The notes below the pieces were generated by a model. That model saw only the letters and a list, made by a program, of their open reading frames with translations. It was not told where the DNA came from and searched no databases. Shown here in pieces: positions 27,128 through 37,178 of a stretch of 64,000 nt of DNA. Position 1 is the first letter of the stretch, and each line of letters opens with the position of its first letter. The translations under genes and the position numbers were made by a program. Source of the stretch: Rhodonellum sp041748555 (GTDB taxonomy: Bacteria > Bacteroidota > Bacteroidia > Cytophagales > Cyclobacteriaceae). The stretch is from positions 17,409 through 81,408 of the forward strand of contig JBGTDA010000056.1 of the NCBI GenBank assembly GCA_041748555.1, read 5' to 3'.

Positions 27128-30100
27128 TGAATAACTATTTTTCCACCCTTTCTGTCAGAGGTTCCATCAACTTCTGAAATGAGCTCTAAGTCGTAAATAT
27201 AAACTCCTTTTGCCGGATTTTTTGTTTTGTTATGCAAAAAATTCCATTCCAGATCCTCCAGAACTGATTCGGCTTTCACATAACGTTTTTGTGTTCTAAA
27301 TATTTCGTTGCCCATCGTGGAGTAAACCCTCAGCACGACCAGTATGTTTTCTTTTGGCCTGTTATGGGATATTCTGAATTTGCTTTTTTCTGAGGCAGGA
27401 TTGGGATAAGTCATATGTTCGAGAATCCGGACTTCGAGGCTGCCTTGAACAATAATTTCCTGACTCACCCTGCTGCTGTTTCCCACATTATCCCACGCCT
27501 CAAAAACAACGTCATTTTCACCTTCTTTAAATCCTTCCATCAAAGTTTGGATCTGCCCTATTTTATAGGTTCCATTATTTGCCTTAAAAGATTCATTAAG
27601 TATAACGGGGGAATCACCATTTATACTGATGCTGATGTCCTGGCCTATGTTTTTAGGGGAAACATTGATTCCGCTTTCATCCTCAAGATTTACCAGCAGA
27701 GGTATTTTAGTAGAATTAAAAGTGGGATTAAGTTCGGTACCATCTCCGAATTGCAAGGAAATTTTTGGTCCCTCCTGATCTATACTTTGGAGATCAGAAG
27801 TTCCTCCAACAACTATATTTTGAGCACCCATTGCTTCTTGATTATCTGTTCCGATTTGAGCAAATACACGTATTTTCCCTGATCCGAATTCGTAATCGAT
27901 GTTTTTGGGAATAAATATTTCAGAGGAAAAAACTCCATCGTTTACTTCGCCTGTTCCTTTGAAAAGAAAACCCCCTTCTTCCAAAAAGACCGTCGCTTCA
28001 CTTTCATCACCCTTTGTCCGGATCTTGATTGGCTTGTCACTGATCATCAATTCGTAAATACCCTTTGCGCCCGGAACAAATGCTTGGGAAACAGGATCCA
28101 CAATACGACCGTTTATCCGGACTATCTGTTTTGCGTTTAAGGTGTCAGTTGAGAGTTCCAATGATATATCCAAAATCTCATCGATTTCAGTTTTCAAATC
28201 AGGCAGGGCCAATTTTAATGATGGATCACCTAAAAGTGAAAAATTCCTGTTGAAGGAGCCATTGAGACTATTGTTTTTAGTCCTGAGAAATATGGTTCCC
28301 AGATCAGGATATTCGCCGTTTACCTGCTCAAAAACAGCCTCAATAAAAGCCTTGTTCAGGGCAAAATTAATACTGCTGAAAACAGGTCTTCCTGTGGTCA
28401 ACATTCCGATGGCACCTTTGTTTTGAGCAAATAACATTTCTTCCGCACCAGACCTGATCAGGGGACTGTCATGTCTGCCAAATTCACACGTGGCGGTGAC
28501 CATAAGCGGCAAAAATGGATTTTCCGGCCAATTTTCAAGATCCCTAATGTTAAAAACCTGCTCAGCTGTAAGCGTGGTTTCATTTCCATGGCCGATATAA
28601 TTCAGGATCAGGACGCCTTCCTCCACTGTTTCCCTTAAGGTTTCCCTGGCCTGTGGAGAAATTTGTCCTGATGCAGACCGGATCTGTTCGAACCTGTCCA
28701 AATAAAGCTTAATGATCTCGAATTCCGGGTTGTTTTTGTTCAAAAACCTGGCGTGGCTTTCAGCATCATTGAGATGAATGTTGTTGTCTGCATCGTCTGC
28801 AAAAAAGGCTATCTTTCTTTTCCAATCCCCTTTGATGTTGGTTCCGTTTTCATATGCAATGATTTTACCCACCATTTCTGCGGCCTCTCTCACATTTACA
28901 GCGGGGATTCTTCCGATGCCCAGCTGTAGAACTTCATCACCTGAGGGAGACTCTTTCCATTCCCCTTGTCCATGATTTACGAATCCAAAAAAATCATCTG
29001 AACTATAGGTAGTTAGGGGATTAAGGCTGCTTCTCGAACTATATGTCGGAACAAGGTTAGGTCTTCCACCGACTTTTCCCTTATAATCATATGTTCCTTT
29101 TCCAAAAAGCAAAATATTCTTCAATTGTTTTCCGGTTTGAAAATGAAAGGCGATAAAATTTCTGATTGCCACAACATCCCGAGTTCCATATCCAAAAGCA
29201 TCATAAATATCTTCCAATAGGATTACTTTAGTTGCTATACCGCGTTCATTTTTGTGCGAAGCAAGGCGGTTTGCCTGAGAAATCAGCTGCTGTGAGGTAA
29301 TGATAAGAAGAGGGGAACTGATCCGCAGGTTTCTGAGAGACATGTCCACCGGCTGAAAATCTCCCACAGGTTTTGTTTCATCCGGATCAAAAACCACTAT
29401 TTTATCACCCTGATTCAATGAATGGTTGCCTTTTAAATCCCGGATCTGAAAAGGATTTGTCACTTTCCATATTTTTTGATTCTCAGAGGATTGAATGTCG
29501 GCAATCGAATTATTTACATTATAATATATTCCATTTTGGAGATTTAAAGCTGAAAAATCAGCTCCCATTATCGCATAATCAATGTACCCGACACCGTTCA
29601 CATCTCCCGTTCGGTAGTTAAGAGTGATATTGATTTTTGCATTTGAAGACTCCGCGAATTCGGCAAAAAACAGTTCCTCTCTCCCTTTGATACCATATGT
29701 TGAATTCGTAATCGGGGGTATTGTTACGGTTTTAAGGCTTTGGCCATTGGCATTGATAGTGAAAATGTTTTCATTAAGAGATTGCCCCATCAATTTGAAA
29801 TCCAGCCACAGGTTATTTTCAGAACCTTCGGGTTTCGGGAAAGAAAAGGAAAAGGTCTGTCCATCAAAAATCGGGTCGGAATACCAATTTCTGCCTGAGG
29901 ACAATAGATTCGCGGATTCCCACTTTAAAACCTGCAAATCGGCAAGAATACCGGATGGTGTATTTGGATTTTGGGTTTCAAGAATAGGGATTTCGGTAGA
30001 GGAAGTTTTTTTTCCGATCAGGTAGTAAAGTGTGTCTGAATAAAAATGATGCTGATAATTTAATTTTCCCTCGTTTATCAGGAACCGATGCGGACCTTCC

Positions 30101-30390
30101 AAATAGAAAAAAAGCGATTCTTCGGCTTTTTGGGTGGGAATGGAATGTAAACTTAAATCAGTACTGTCAAGTTTTTGGGGCAACATGCCAGGATATCCAT
30201 AAATTCCAATTTCATCCAGATTATCATACCCCAATTCTTTCGCTTGATTATGAGAAATATGATATATTCCTTCAGTTGTGACCGAAAACTTGAAATAAGC
30301 AGGATTCTGAGCAGATAGCTGAATGGATATTAAAAAGAAAACCAATACAAGAAATCTTTCTACCTTAATCTTTGCTCTCGGATTATTCAT
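27124..30390 (-). CDS. porU: Type IX secretion sortase PorU
   Basis: This 1088-residue cell-surface C25-type cysteine peptidase/transpeptidase acts in type IX secretion. The catalytic residues are H601 in GHGNETT and C635 in TATCEFGRHD. Signal peptide is about residues 1-27. An N-terminal prodomain-like region, the C25 domain (about 370-730), Ig-like segments and a FlgD-type C-terminal domain follow. PorU removes C-terminal sorting signals and attaches cargo to surface lipopolysaccharide. It overlaps porV by 4 bases and pssA by 8 bases. gldJ, which precedes porU in flavobacteria, is not present here. Confidence 0.93.
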   Translation of the reverse strand: MNNPRAKIKVERFLVLVFFLISIQLSAQNPAYFKFSVTTEGIYHISHNQAKELGYDNLDEIGIYGYPGMLPQKLDSTDLSLHSIPTQKAEESLFFYLEGPHRFLINEGKLNYQHHFYSDTLYYLIGKKTSSTEIPILETQNPNTPSGILADLQVLKWESANLLSSGRNWYSDPIFDGQTFSFSFPKPEGSENNLWLDFKLMGQSLNENIFTINANGQSLKTVTIPPITNSTYGIKGREELFFAEFAESSNAKINITLNYRTGDVNGVGYIDYAIMGADFSALNLQNGIYYNVNNSIADIQSSENQKIWKVTNPFQIRDLKGNHSLNQGDKIVVFDPDETKPVGDFQPVDMSLRNLRISSPLLIITSQQLISQANRLASHKNERGIATKVILLEDIYDAFGYGTRDVVAIRNFIAFHFQTGKQLKNILLFGKGTYDYKGKVGGRPNLVPTYSSRSSLNPLTTYSSDDFFGFVNHGQGEWKESPSGDEVLQLGIGRIPAVNVREAAEMVGKIIAYENGTNIKGDWKRKIAFFADDADNNIHLNDAESHARFLNKNNPEFEIIKLYLDRFEQIRSASGQISPQARETLRETVEEGVLILNYIGHGNETTLTAEQVFNIRDLENWPENPFLPLMVTATCEFGRHDSPLIRSGAEEMLFAQNKGAIGMLTTGRPVFSSINFALNKAFIEAVFEQVNGEYPDLGTIFLRTKNNSLNGSFNRNFSLLGDPSLKLALPDLKTEIDEILDISLELSTDTLNAKQIVRINGRIVDPVSQAFVPGAKGIYELMISDKPIKIRTKGDESEATVFLEEGGFLFKGTGEVNDGVFSSEIFIPKNIDYEFGSGKIRVFAQIGTDNQEAMGAQNIVVGGTSDLQSIDQEGPKISLQFGDGTELNPTFNSTKIPLLVNLEDESGINVSPKNIGQDISISINGDSPVILNESFKANNGTYKIGQIQTLMEGFKEGENDVVFEAWDNVGNSSRVSQEIIVQGSLEVRILEHMTYPNPASEKSKFRISHNRPKENILVVLRVYSTMGNEIFRTQKRYVKAESVLEDLEWNFLHNKTKNPAKGVYIYDLELISEVDGTSDRKGGKIVIQ

Positions 30391-31078
30391 TTTTCGCTCT
30401 CACACTTTCAACTACAGAAAGTGCAATATAGGAAATAATCGCAATCGGGATTCCTGCAAAACCCCACAGAATGATACTGATCAAACCGATGATTAAGGTC
30501 AAATAGCGGAAGATGTTGTCCTGAAAATTATAGTTCTTGAACTTCAATGCAATCAGTGGCAGTTCCGCAACCAATAGCAGGGACATGATTATAGTGATTA
30601 CAGCTAATGTATAAGGGTTGGATATGAAACCGCCCAAATCAGGAAAGCGCGCCGCAAAAAAAGGAAGAGAACTGATGAGCAAAGCATTGGCAGGTGTGGG
30701 AACGCCGATAAACCGATTGGATTGTCTTTCATCTATATTGAATTTTGCCAGTCGCAAAGCTGAAAAAATTCCAACCATCAAAGCAATAAACGGCATATAG
30801 GTATTATCAGATTCTATACCGATCCAGACAAAAAGGATAAATGCAGGCAGTACTCCAAAAGTCACCATATCTGCCAATGAGTCAAGCTGTTTTCCCAATT
30901 CCCCTTGGACTTTCAGAATTCTGGCAACAAACCCGTCAAAAAAATCAAAGACAGCTGCAATGAGAATGAAATATAACCCGTATTCCAGCTTTCCATCCAA
31001 TACATAATAAATCCCAATCATTCCACTCAATAGATTCAGGGATGTCAATATGTTGGGTATGTGGTTCCTGATATTCAA
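30383..31078 (-). CDS. pssA: CDP-diacylglycerol--serine O-phosphatidyltransferase
   Basis: This 231-residue membrane enzyme makes phosphatidylserine from CDP-diacylglycerol and serine, the first step to phosphatidylethanolamine. The CDP-alcohol phosphotransferase signature is perfect: D48-G49-x2-A52-R53-x8-G62-x3-D66-x3-D70. About seven hydrophobic segments follow. The start is TTG at 31078, whose last two bases are part of the upstream TGA stop (TTGA). The next ATG falls after the conserved PNILTSLNLLSG stretch, so TTG is well supported. Its operon with porU is unusual in function. Confidence 0.92.
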   Translation of the reverse strand: MNIRNHIPNILTSLNLLSGMIGIYYVLDGKLEYGLYFILIAAVFDFFDGFVARILKVQGELGKQLDSLADMVTFGVLPAFILFVWIGIESDNTYMPFIALMVGIFSALRLAKFNIDERQSNRFIGVPTPANALLISSLPFFAARFPDLGGFISNPYTLAVITIIMSLLLVAELPLIALKFKNYNFQDNIFRYLTLIIGLISIILWGFAGIPIAIISYIALSVVESVRAKNE

Positions 31079-31731
31079 AATCCGGTTGCTTTCTGACCTA
31101 CAAATGGGTTGTGGATTTTCTCCTCACCTATGGAAGTCTTCGGCCCGTGACCGGGATAAACAACCGTCTTGTCAGGCAGCAAAAACATTTTTTCTTTGAT
31201 GGTTGTAATCAATGTATCATGATCGCCGCCCGGTAAATCCGTCCTGCCGATACTTCTTTGAAAAAGGGTATCACCCCCAACACAAATGCCTGTTTCAGAA
31301 TGATAAAAAATCAGATGTCCGGGTGCATGACCGGGAACCAGATAAATTTCCAATATGGTGTTTCCAAACTGTATGGTGTCAGATTCACCGATAAACCGAT
31401 CAGCTTCAGTTTCTTCATATCCGGGAAAACCATAGTTGGAAGCGTAAGAAGAAACGGCTTTAAGAACCGGAACTTCATTGGTATGCATCAAAAGCGGTAC
31501 CTGATATTCTCTTTTCACAAATGCATTTCCAAGAACGTGATCGATATGGCAATGGGTGTTGATCAACAGTTTGATTTTTAAATCCTCTTTGAGGATAAAA
31601 GCCACCAACATATCCCGTTCTTTTTTTTCATAACATCCCGGATCTATGATGACAGCTTCTTTCGTTTCATCAAAAAGAACGATGGTGTTTTCCCCAAAGG
31701 GGTTGAATGTGAAATTTTGAATCTTCAGCAT
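31075..31731 (-). CDS. MBL-fold hydrolase, glyoxalase II-like
   Basis: This 218-residue metallo-beta-lactamase fold hydrolase has THCHIDH (HxHxDH) near residue 77, then GHAPGH, GGDTLF and YPGHGP, the other zinc-binding motifs of the glyoxalase II group. Such enzymes cleave thioesters such as hydroxyacylglutathione, but substrates vary. I use ATG at 31731 (MLKIQNFTFNPFGENT), since the frame further upstream runs into the divergent FAD oxidoreductase. Its stop overlaps pssA. It is the first gene in the five-gene operon with pssA, porU, porV and the M16-like gene. Confidence 0.88.
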   Translation of the reverse strand: MLKIQNFTFNPFGENTIVLFDETKEAVIIDPGCYEKKERDMLVAFILKEDLKIKLLINTHCHIDHVLGNAFVKREYQVPLLMHTNEVPVLKAVSSYASNYGFPGYEETEADRFIGESDTIQFGNTILEIYLVPGHAPGHLIFYHSETGICVGGDTLFQRSIGRTDLPGGDHDTLITTIKEKMFLLPDKTVVYPGHGPKTSIGEEKIHNPFVGQKATGF

Positions 31732-31786
31732 AATCAAACATTTACTTGAATACCTAAAATAACGAAGAAAGAATTTAATTTTGGAC

Positions 31787-32839
31787 ATGGAAGTTGATTT
31801 TTTACTCATAGGCCAGGGTTTGGCCGGCACAGGTTTATCCTTTAGATTATTGGAGGAGGGAAAATCGGTGATGTTGCTTGATCTGCCCGATGAAAACAGA
31901 AGCAGTAGAGTTGCTGCGGGAATTTATAATCCCATCACAGGACGTAATTTGGTGAAGACCTGGAATGCTGATCTTCTTTTTCCTGAAATCGAGCCCTTTT
32001 TCAATAAATTGGAAAGCGTTTTAGGTGAAAAATATATACACAAAAGGCCTGTCTACATTCCTTTTTTGAATATTGAGGAGCAAAATGAATGGATGGGGAA
32101 AAGCGGGGAGGATGGTTTTCAGGATTATTTGGAATGGATCGGAACCAATAGTCTTTATGATGAGGTCAATGACCCTTTTGGAGGAATAATGCTGAAAATG
32201 ACCGGTTATGTAAATATTGCAGCGCTCCTTGACAGCTATTCGGATTTTTTGAAAAGCCAAAACAGTTTGTTGGAAGAGAAATACGATGAAAAACAATTGA
32301 TTGTAAATCGAGTGGGAATTTCGTATAAGAATATCAATGCAAAAGGCGTTATTTATTGTAATGGAATAGGATCGATGCAAAGTAGATTTTTTGAGAATCT
32401 ACCTTTTGCCCCGGTTAAGGGAGAAATTCTTGATATTGAGCAGGATTTTAAGCCTGATGAAATCATCAATCGGGGAGTTTTCCGTATATTCCTTCCCAAT
32501 GGATTGATCAGATTGGGTTCCACCTATACCTGGAACGACATGGATCTTAACTCTACTGAAGCAGCTAAAAAGGAGTTGTTGGATAAATTGGATAAATTGG
32601 TACTACTGAAAGATAAAAAAGTGATTTATCATAAAACCGGAATACGACCGGCGACAAAAGACAGAAAACCGTTTTTAGGAAAACATCCTGATTATGAAAA
32701 CGTTTATATTTTCAATGGATTTGGGGCTAAAGGCGTTTCTTTAATTCCATACTACAGTAAAATAATGGCAGAATTACTTATAAATGGAAAGTCACCCGAA
32801 AAAGAAGTAGATCTAAGTCGTTTTTTTAATTATATTTAA
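31787..32839 (+). CDS. FAD-dependent oxidoreductase, DAO family
   Basis: This 350-residue flavoprotein starts VDFLLIGQGLAGTGLSFRL, with a GxGxxG FAD-binding loop, then an acidic strand end (VMLLD). GIYNPITGRN and GIRPATKDRKPFLG near the C terminus resemble DAO-type amine oxidases. The substrate is unknown. ATG at 31787 is used; a TTG two codons earlier is possible. It is divergent from the MBL operon with only 55 bases between starts. The large outer-membrane gene follows after 21 bases on the same strand. Confidence 0.85.
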   Translation: MEVDFLLIGQGLAGTGLSFRLLEEGKSVMLLDLPDENRSSRVAAGIYNPITGRNLVKTWNADLLFPEIEPFFNKLESVLGEKYIHKRPVYIPFLNIEEQNEWMGKSGEDGFQDYLEWIGTNSLYDEVNDPFGGIMLKMTGYVNIAALLDSYSDFLKSQNSLLEEKYDEKQLIVNRVGISYKNINAKGVIYCNGIGSMQSRFFENLPFAPVKGEILDIEQDFKPDEIINRGVFRIFLPNGLIRLGSTYTWNDMDLNSTEAAKKELLDKLDKLVLLKDKKVIYHKTGIRPATKDRKPFLGKHPDYENVYIFNGFGAKGVSLIPYYSKIMAELLINGKSPEKEVDLSRFFNYI

Positions 32840-32860
32840 AATCAAAGTATACCTCATCGA

Positions 32861-35800
32861 ATGAAGAATAAGATTTTTATTTGGGTTTTTGTCTTTGGAT
32901 TCATCCTTAGCTTCAATGGCCTCCAAGCACAATTTGACCAGGAGAGATTTGGAAAAAACCGTATCCAGCATCAGGGAATGGAGTGGTATTTTTTCAGCTC
33001 CAATAATTTTGAGGTCTACTACTATGACGGTGGCATGAACAATGCCCGTATGGCGATAGATTACCTTGAGGGGGAATTTGACAGATTGACACAGTTGATT
33101 GGTTATGTAGCTTATACAAAACCTAAGGTATTTATTTATAATTCTCCTGAAGAAATTCTTCAAAGTAATCTTGACCTGAATAAGGATGAGTATACTATTG
33201 ACGGCCAGACCTTTTTCAGTCGGCTTTTGGCAGAGGTGGCATACCCGGGAAATTGGGAAGAATTCAAAGAAGACCTGATTTACGGTACTTCAAAAGTTAT
33301 AATAGAGGAAATGCTTTACGGATCCACTGTGGCTGATGCTTTCCAATCCAACCTGATCAACAGTTTTCCTGAGTGGTATATTGAAGGGGCTGCTATGTAT
33401 CTTGCAAAAGGATGGAGCAGGGAAATGGATGATTATATCCGACATTATTTCCGGGATGACAAAAAGCCTAAGCTACACCGGCTACAGGAAAAGGAAGCGA
33501 TTTTAGTAGGCCAGTCGGTTTGGAATTATTTAGTCGAGAAATATGGCAGAAGATACATATCGAGCGTCCTTAATCTAAGCAGGATTAACAGAAACGAAGA
33601 AAACAGCATTGCAAACACGATCGGAGTCAATTACAAAACTTTCATGGATCAGTGGCAGGAATTTTATACAACAGTGAACAAGCCCGTTCTCACAACTTTT
33701 AAAGACGTCCCTACCACCAATCAAATTGCAGAAACATCTACCTCAGTGGTTGGAGGAATATATAGTATCAAATTCAGCCCGGATGCAAAAAACCTCGCAT
33801 ATGTCATCAACAGCGGTGGAAGATATAAAGTACAGGTGAGAGATCTAATCAATAACCGGGAGCGGACCATTTACTCCGGCGGGGCTGTTTCCGAAGATCA
33901 ACCCGTGAATCTTACTACCCCTGTTATAGCTTGGCGGGATACCTTAAGCCTTGCCATTGCGACATTCCGCAGAGGTACAACTACTTTGCGGCTAAGAGCC
34001 ATTGACGGCTCGTCTCAGGACAGGATCTTCCTTAGGAACATTACCCAGATTCTGAGTATAGACTTTAATTCCACAGGAAGAAATATGGTAATTTCGGCTA
34101 TTTCAAATGGAAAAACCGATGTGTTCTCTTTGAACGTGAGAGGGCAGGGTAGGAGAATTACCAATGATGTTTTTGACAATTTCGACCCCGTTTTCCTGAA
34201 TGATTCCACAATCATTTATGTTTCCAATTTCACCGAATTACCGGATTCTCTTCTAACAAAAACCCCTGATGTTAAAATTCTTCCTGATTATTTCAACATC
34301 TTCAGGATAGATGTGGGAGATACTTTGATTACAAGGAAGTTGACCAATGTCAATAACAAAAACACTAATCCCAGGATCCTTAACGGAAATAACCTCTTGC
34401 ATCTGAGTGACCAAAGCGGAATTAAAAATCTGATGAGATTGAGTATTTCCAATGGCGTTTCCAGTCAGGTTTCTGCCTATAACAAAAGCATTGAAAGCTT
34501 TGATTATTCGTCAAGATTAAACAGAATAGCATTTTCTTACAGAGATGGAAACCAGAGTAAACTGGTCATAGAGCCTTTTAGTAACTTAGACCAGTTTACT
34601 CCAAGTACACCCAGAGTCCAACTGTCTCAGGCAAAAAAGCTGACAGAAAGAATTTCCGCAAGGAGAACTGAAATGCCGGTTGTCAATCAGGACACAATTC
34701 GCAGTCAGGATACAGTTGGTGAAACAGTGAGAGATACCACTTTAAACCTCCAACTGGAAGATTTAATCCTCGAAGGAAAAACCACTGAATCTAGCGGAAT
34801 TGATCAGCGCACGGCCCTAGACACAATTCCAAAAAGAAACCAATCCGGAAGCATCAACACGGATAAGCTAAGATTTGAAAGAAAAGGTGGGATTGATACT
34901 GACAATTATACGTTCGATACCATACCATCATTGGACGACCCTACCTCCGGAAGAACTCAATTATCATCTTCAAGAAATAATATTCTGGATAATTTCCGTA
35001 GGCAAAGCATGCAAAAAAAGATCACGGGACCGGCAAGGATGAATCCTCAATTCATAACCAGTAGTTTGAAGACCTATTTCGTCGTGGATCCGTTGCGGGG
35101 TTTTGGGATTAGTCTAAATGGAGAAATGACAGATCTGTTGGATAATCATTTATTTCAGGGTGGTATAATGACCACGATGGATTTTAGATCGGGTGGGGAT
35201 ATCTATTTTGAATATGAATATCTGAAGCATAGAATTGATTTTAGAGGAAGATTTGACCGCAAAAGTTTGCAAAGGGAAGAAGGTGATCTGACCTCTCAAA
35301 AATATATCCTGACCAAGGCCGAATTGGGCTTATCATATCCATTGAACGTTCACAGCAGGTTTTCTCTTGCACCGTTTATTGCAAAATCCCAATATTTTAA
35401 TCTAAATGCTGATTCCATTGTAAGGGGGGTAGTTCCTGAACAAAATCAATTGAATATCAATTATGCAGGTGCCCGGCTCGAATTTGTGATCGACAAAACT
35501 AATCAGCTTGGACTTTATATGCAGCAGGGATTGAAAGGTAAAGTCGGTGCTGTACATTATCAGGGCCTGAACATGGGAGAAAGATCATTTTCAAATATTT
35601 ATTTAGATTTCAGAAATTACCAAAAAATCCATAAAAACATCACCTTGGCTACCCGATTATTTGCCGGGTCCTTTAGAGGAAACAATCCCCAATCATATCT
35701 GGTAGGTGGAATGGACAATTGGTTATTCAACCAGTTTTATAGACCTCCAAGCAACAGACCTGAAAGCTCTCCCGTACGGAATGCCAGCGGCACTGAAAAT

Positions 35801-36229
35801 TCCAATATTTTATTTGCGGAATTCGTGGATTTGAGGGGATATGACTATGATGAAATACGCGGAAGGAATGTGATAACTTTTACAGCCGAATTGAGGATAC
35901 CTCTTTTTGCATATCTTTCGAGAGGAAACATAACTTCCAATTTCATTAAAAATTTCCAGATGGTAGCATTTTATGATGCCGGATCTTCCTGGGACGATTC
36001 CGCGCCATGGGAACGGGTCAATGACCAAAACACTGAAGTGATCAATACAGAAGGATCACCCTTCGTCATTACTTTAAACAACTTTAATAATCCTTGGCTT
36101 CAAAGTTATGGGGCCGGCATACGTACTGTTTTGCTTAATTATTATGTGAAATTCGATCTCGCAAGACCCATACGAAACTATCAGCAGGAAGATCTTAAAT
36201 TTTATGTTTCTTTGGGGTACAATTTCTAA
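32861..36229 (+). CDS. Composite outer-membrane protein: gluzincin-like, PD40 propeller, Omp85-like barrel
   Basis: This 1122-residue exported protein has a signal peptide (about residues 1-23). Residues 40-270 resemble a peptidase-MA (gluzincin) domain: the downstream EWYIEGAA (171-178) is kept, but the HExxH position reads IIEEM (147-151), so zinc binding is lost. Residues 280-620 contain PD40/TolB-like propeller repeats (SIKFSPDAKNLAYV, SIDFNSTGRNMVIS). A Ser/Thr-rich linker follows, and residues 730-1122 look like an outer-membrane barrel with RGYDYDEIRG, PLFAYL and a final GYNF. The barrel end recalls the Omp85/surface-antigen family. Function is unknown. It lies between an FAD oxidoreductase and yicC on the same strand. 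Confidence 0.75.
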   Translation: MKNKIFIWVFVFGFILSFNGLQAQFDQERFGKNRIQHQGMEWYFFSSNNFEVYYYDGGMNNARMAIDYLEGEFDRLTQLIGYVAYTKPKVFIYNSPEEILQSNLDLNKDEYTIDGQTFFSRLLAEVAYPGNWEEFKEDLIYGTSKVIIEEMLYGSTVADAFQSNLINSFPEWYIEGAAMYLAKGWSREMDDYIRHYFRDDKKPKLHRLQEKEAILVGQSVWNYLVEKYGRRYISSVLNLSRINRNEENSIANTIGVNYKTFMDQWQEFYTTVNKPVLTTFKDVPTTNQIAETSTSVVGGIYSIKFSPDAKNLAYVINSGGRYKVQVRDLINNRERTIYSGGAVSEDQPVNLTTPVIAWRDTLSLAIATFRRGTTTLRLRAIDGSSQDRIFLRNITQILSIDFNSTGRNMVISAISNGKTDVFSLNVRGQGRRITNDVFDNFDPVFLNDSTIIYVSNFTELPDSLLTKTPDVKILPDYFNIFRIDVGDTLITRKLTNVNNKNTNPRILNGNNLLHLSDQSGIKNLMRLSISNGVSSQVSAYNKSIESFDYSSRLNRIAFSYRDGNQSKLVIEPFSNLDQFTPSTPRVQLSQAKKLTERISARRTEMPVVNQDTIRSQDTVGETVRDTTLNLQLEDLILEGKTTESSGIDQRTALDTIPKRNQSGSINTDKLRFERKGGIDTDNYTFDTIPSLDDPTSGRTQLSSSRNNILDNFRRQSMQKKITGPARMNPQFITSSLKTYFVVDPLRGFGISLNGEMTDLLDNHLFQGGIMTTMDFRSGGDIYFEYEYLKHRIDFRGRFDRKSLQREEGDLTSQKYILTKAELGLSYPLNVHSRFSLAPFIAKSQYFNLNADSIVRGVVPEQNQLNINYAGARLEFVIDKTNQLGLYMQQGLKGKVGAVHYQGLNMGERSFSNIYLDFRNYQKIHKNITLATRLFAGSFRGNNPQSYLVGGMDNWLFNQFYRPPSNRPESSPVRNASGTENSNILFAEFVDLRGYDYDEIRGRNVITFTAELRIPLFAYLSRGNITSNFIKNFQMVAFYDAGSSWDDSAPWERVNDQNTEVINTEGSPFVITLNNFNNPWLQSYGAGIRTVLLNYYVKFDLARPIRNYQQEDLKFYVSLGYNF

Positions 36230-36249
36230 TTACCCGTTAATTTCCTATT

Positions 36250-37128
36250 ATGATAAAATCAATGACAGGCTATGGAGTGGCAGGTTTTGAAAATGACAAA
36301 TATACAATCAGTGTCGAAGTAAAAACATTGAATTCCAAATTTCTTGACCTTTCTATCCGCAGTCCACGTCAGTTTTCTGATAAAGAACTTGAAATAAGAA
36401 ACATGGTGAGTGCGATCTTAGAAAGGGGCAAGGTGAATATTTCTCTGGATTTTAATAATAAAATTGGCTTGGAACTTCCTGTAAGTATCAACGGTGATTT
36501 GTTTGAATCATATTATAAGGAATATCAGGCATTGGCTCTAAAAGTGAATGCTGACCTTGCAGACCTTTTTAAAATCTCTCTTCAATCTCCAAATGTTATT
36601 ACCAATTCTGTGGAAAGAACATCGGGTGAGGAGGAGTGGGAAGCTGTCCGAGGAGTTATAAAAGACGCTTTGCAGAATTGTGACCAGTTTAGAGTTGATG
36701 AAGGAAATGTTTTAGAACAAAAATTTTCAGAAACCCTTGTTGTAATCCGAAAAGGTCTGGATCAGATCAAAGAGATTGATCCCGTCAGAAAAAATAGAAT
36801 AAGAGAAAGAATCCGTAACAATTTCAAAGATTGGTTGGAAGAAAACAGCTTTGATGCCAACAGGTTTGAGCAGGAGCTGATTTATTATTTTGAAAAGGTG
36901 GATATCACAGAGGAACTGGTGAGGCTGGAGACTCATCTTGATTACTTCACCAAAAACTTAAAAGATGAATCCAATCAGGGTAAAAAACTTGGTTTTATAA
37001 GTCAGGAGTTGGGAAGAGAAATCAACACAATAGGTTCAAAAGCCAACGACGCCCAAATCCAAAAACAAGTGATCGTAATGAAGGATGAATTGGAAAAAAT
37101 CAAAGAACAAGCCTTGAATATTCTTTAA
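36250..37128 (+). CDS. YicC/YloC family endoribonuclease
   Basis: This 292-residue protein begins MIKSMTGYG, the family hallmark, and ends in the conserved segment with LGFISQELGREINTIGSKAND. YicC proteins are cytoplasmic endoribonucleases; in E. coli YicC acts with PNPase on small RNA turnover. The usual partner gmk is absent downstream; a strong terminator follows instead. The start is 21 bases after the outer-membrane gene's stop. Function is from the family and no odd features are seen. Confidence 0.9.
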   Translation: MIKSMTGYGVAGFENDKYTISVEVKTLNSKFLDLSIRSPRQFSDKELEIRNMVSAILERGKVNISLDFNNKIGLELPVSINGDLFESYYKEYQALALKVNADLADLFKISLQSPNVITNSVERTSGEEEWEAVRGVIKDALQNCDQFRVDEGNVLEQKFSETLVVIRKGLDQIKEIDPVRKNRIRERIRNNFKDWLEENSFDANRFEQELIYYFEKVDITEELVRLETHLDYFTKNLKDESNQGKKLGFISQELGREINTIGSKANDAQIQKQVIVMKDELEKIKEQALNIL

Positions 37129-37142
37129 AAAAGAATGGAAAT

Positions 37143-37172
37143 AAAAAAAGGGACTATCGAGTCCCTTTTTTT
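37143..37172. terminator. Bidirectional terminator between yicC and tonB
   Basis: AAAAAAAGGGACT (37143-37155) pairs perfectly with AGTCCCTTTTTTT (37160-37172) around a 4-base loop. It serves the convergent yicC and tonB-like genes, the latter being the end of the long minus-strand gene run. Confidence 0.88.
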
Positions 37173-37178
37173 GGTTGA

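Noticed and set aside
31776..31783. TAATTTTG, a -7 match just before the FAD oxidoreductase gene at 31787
   Set aside because: A start site 5-7 bases after it would fall inside the gene, so only a leaderless transcript with a later start would work.
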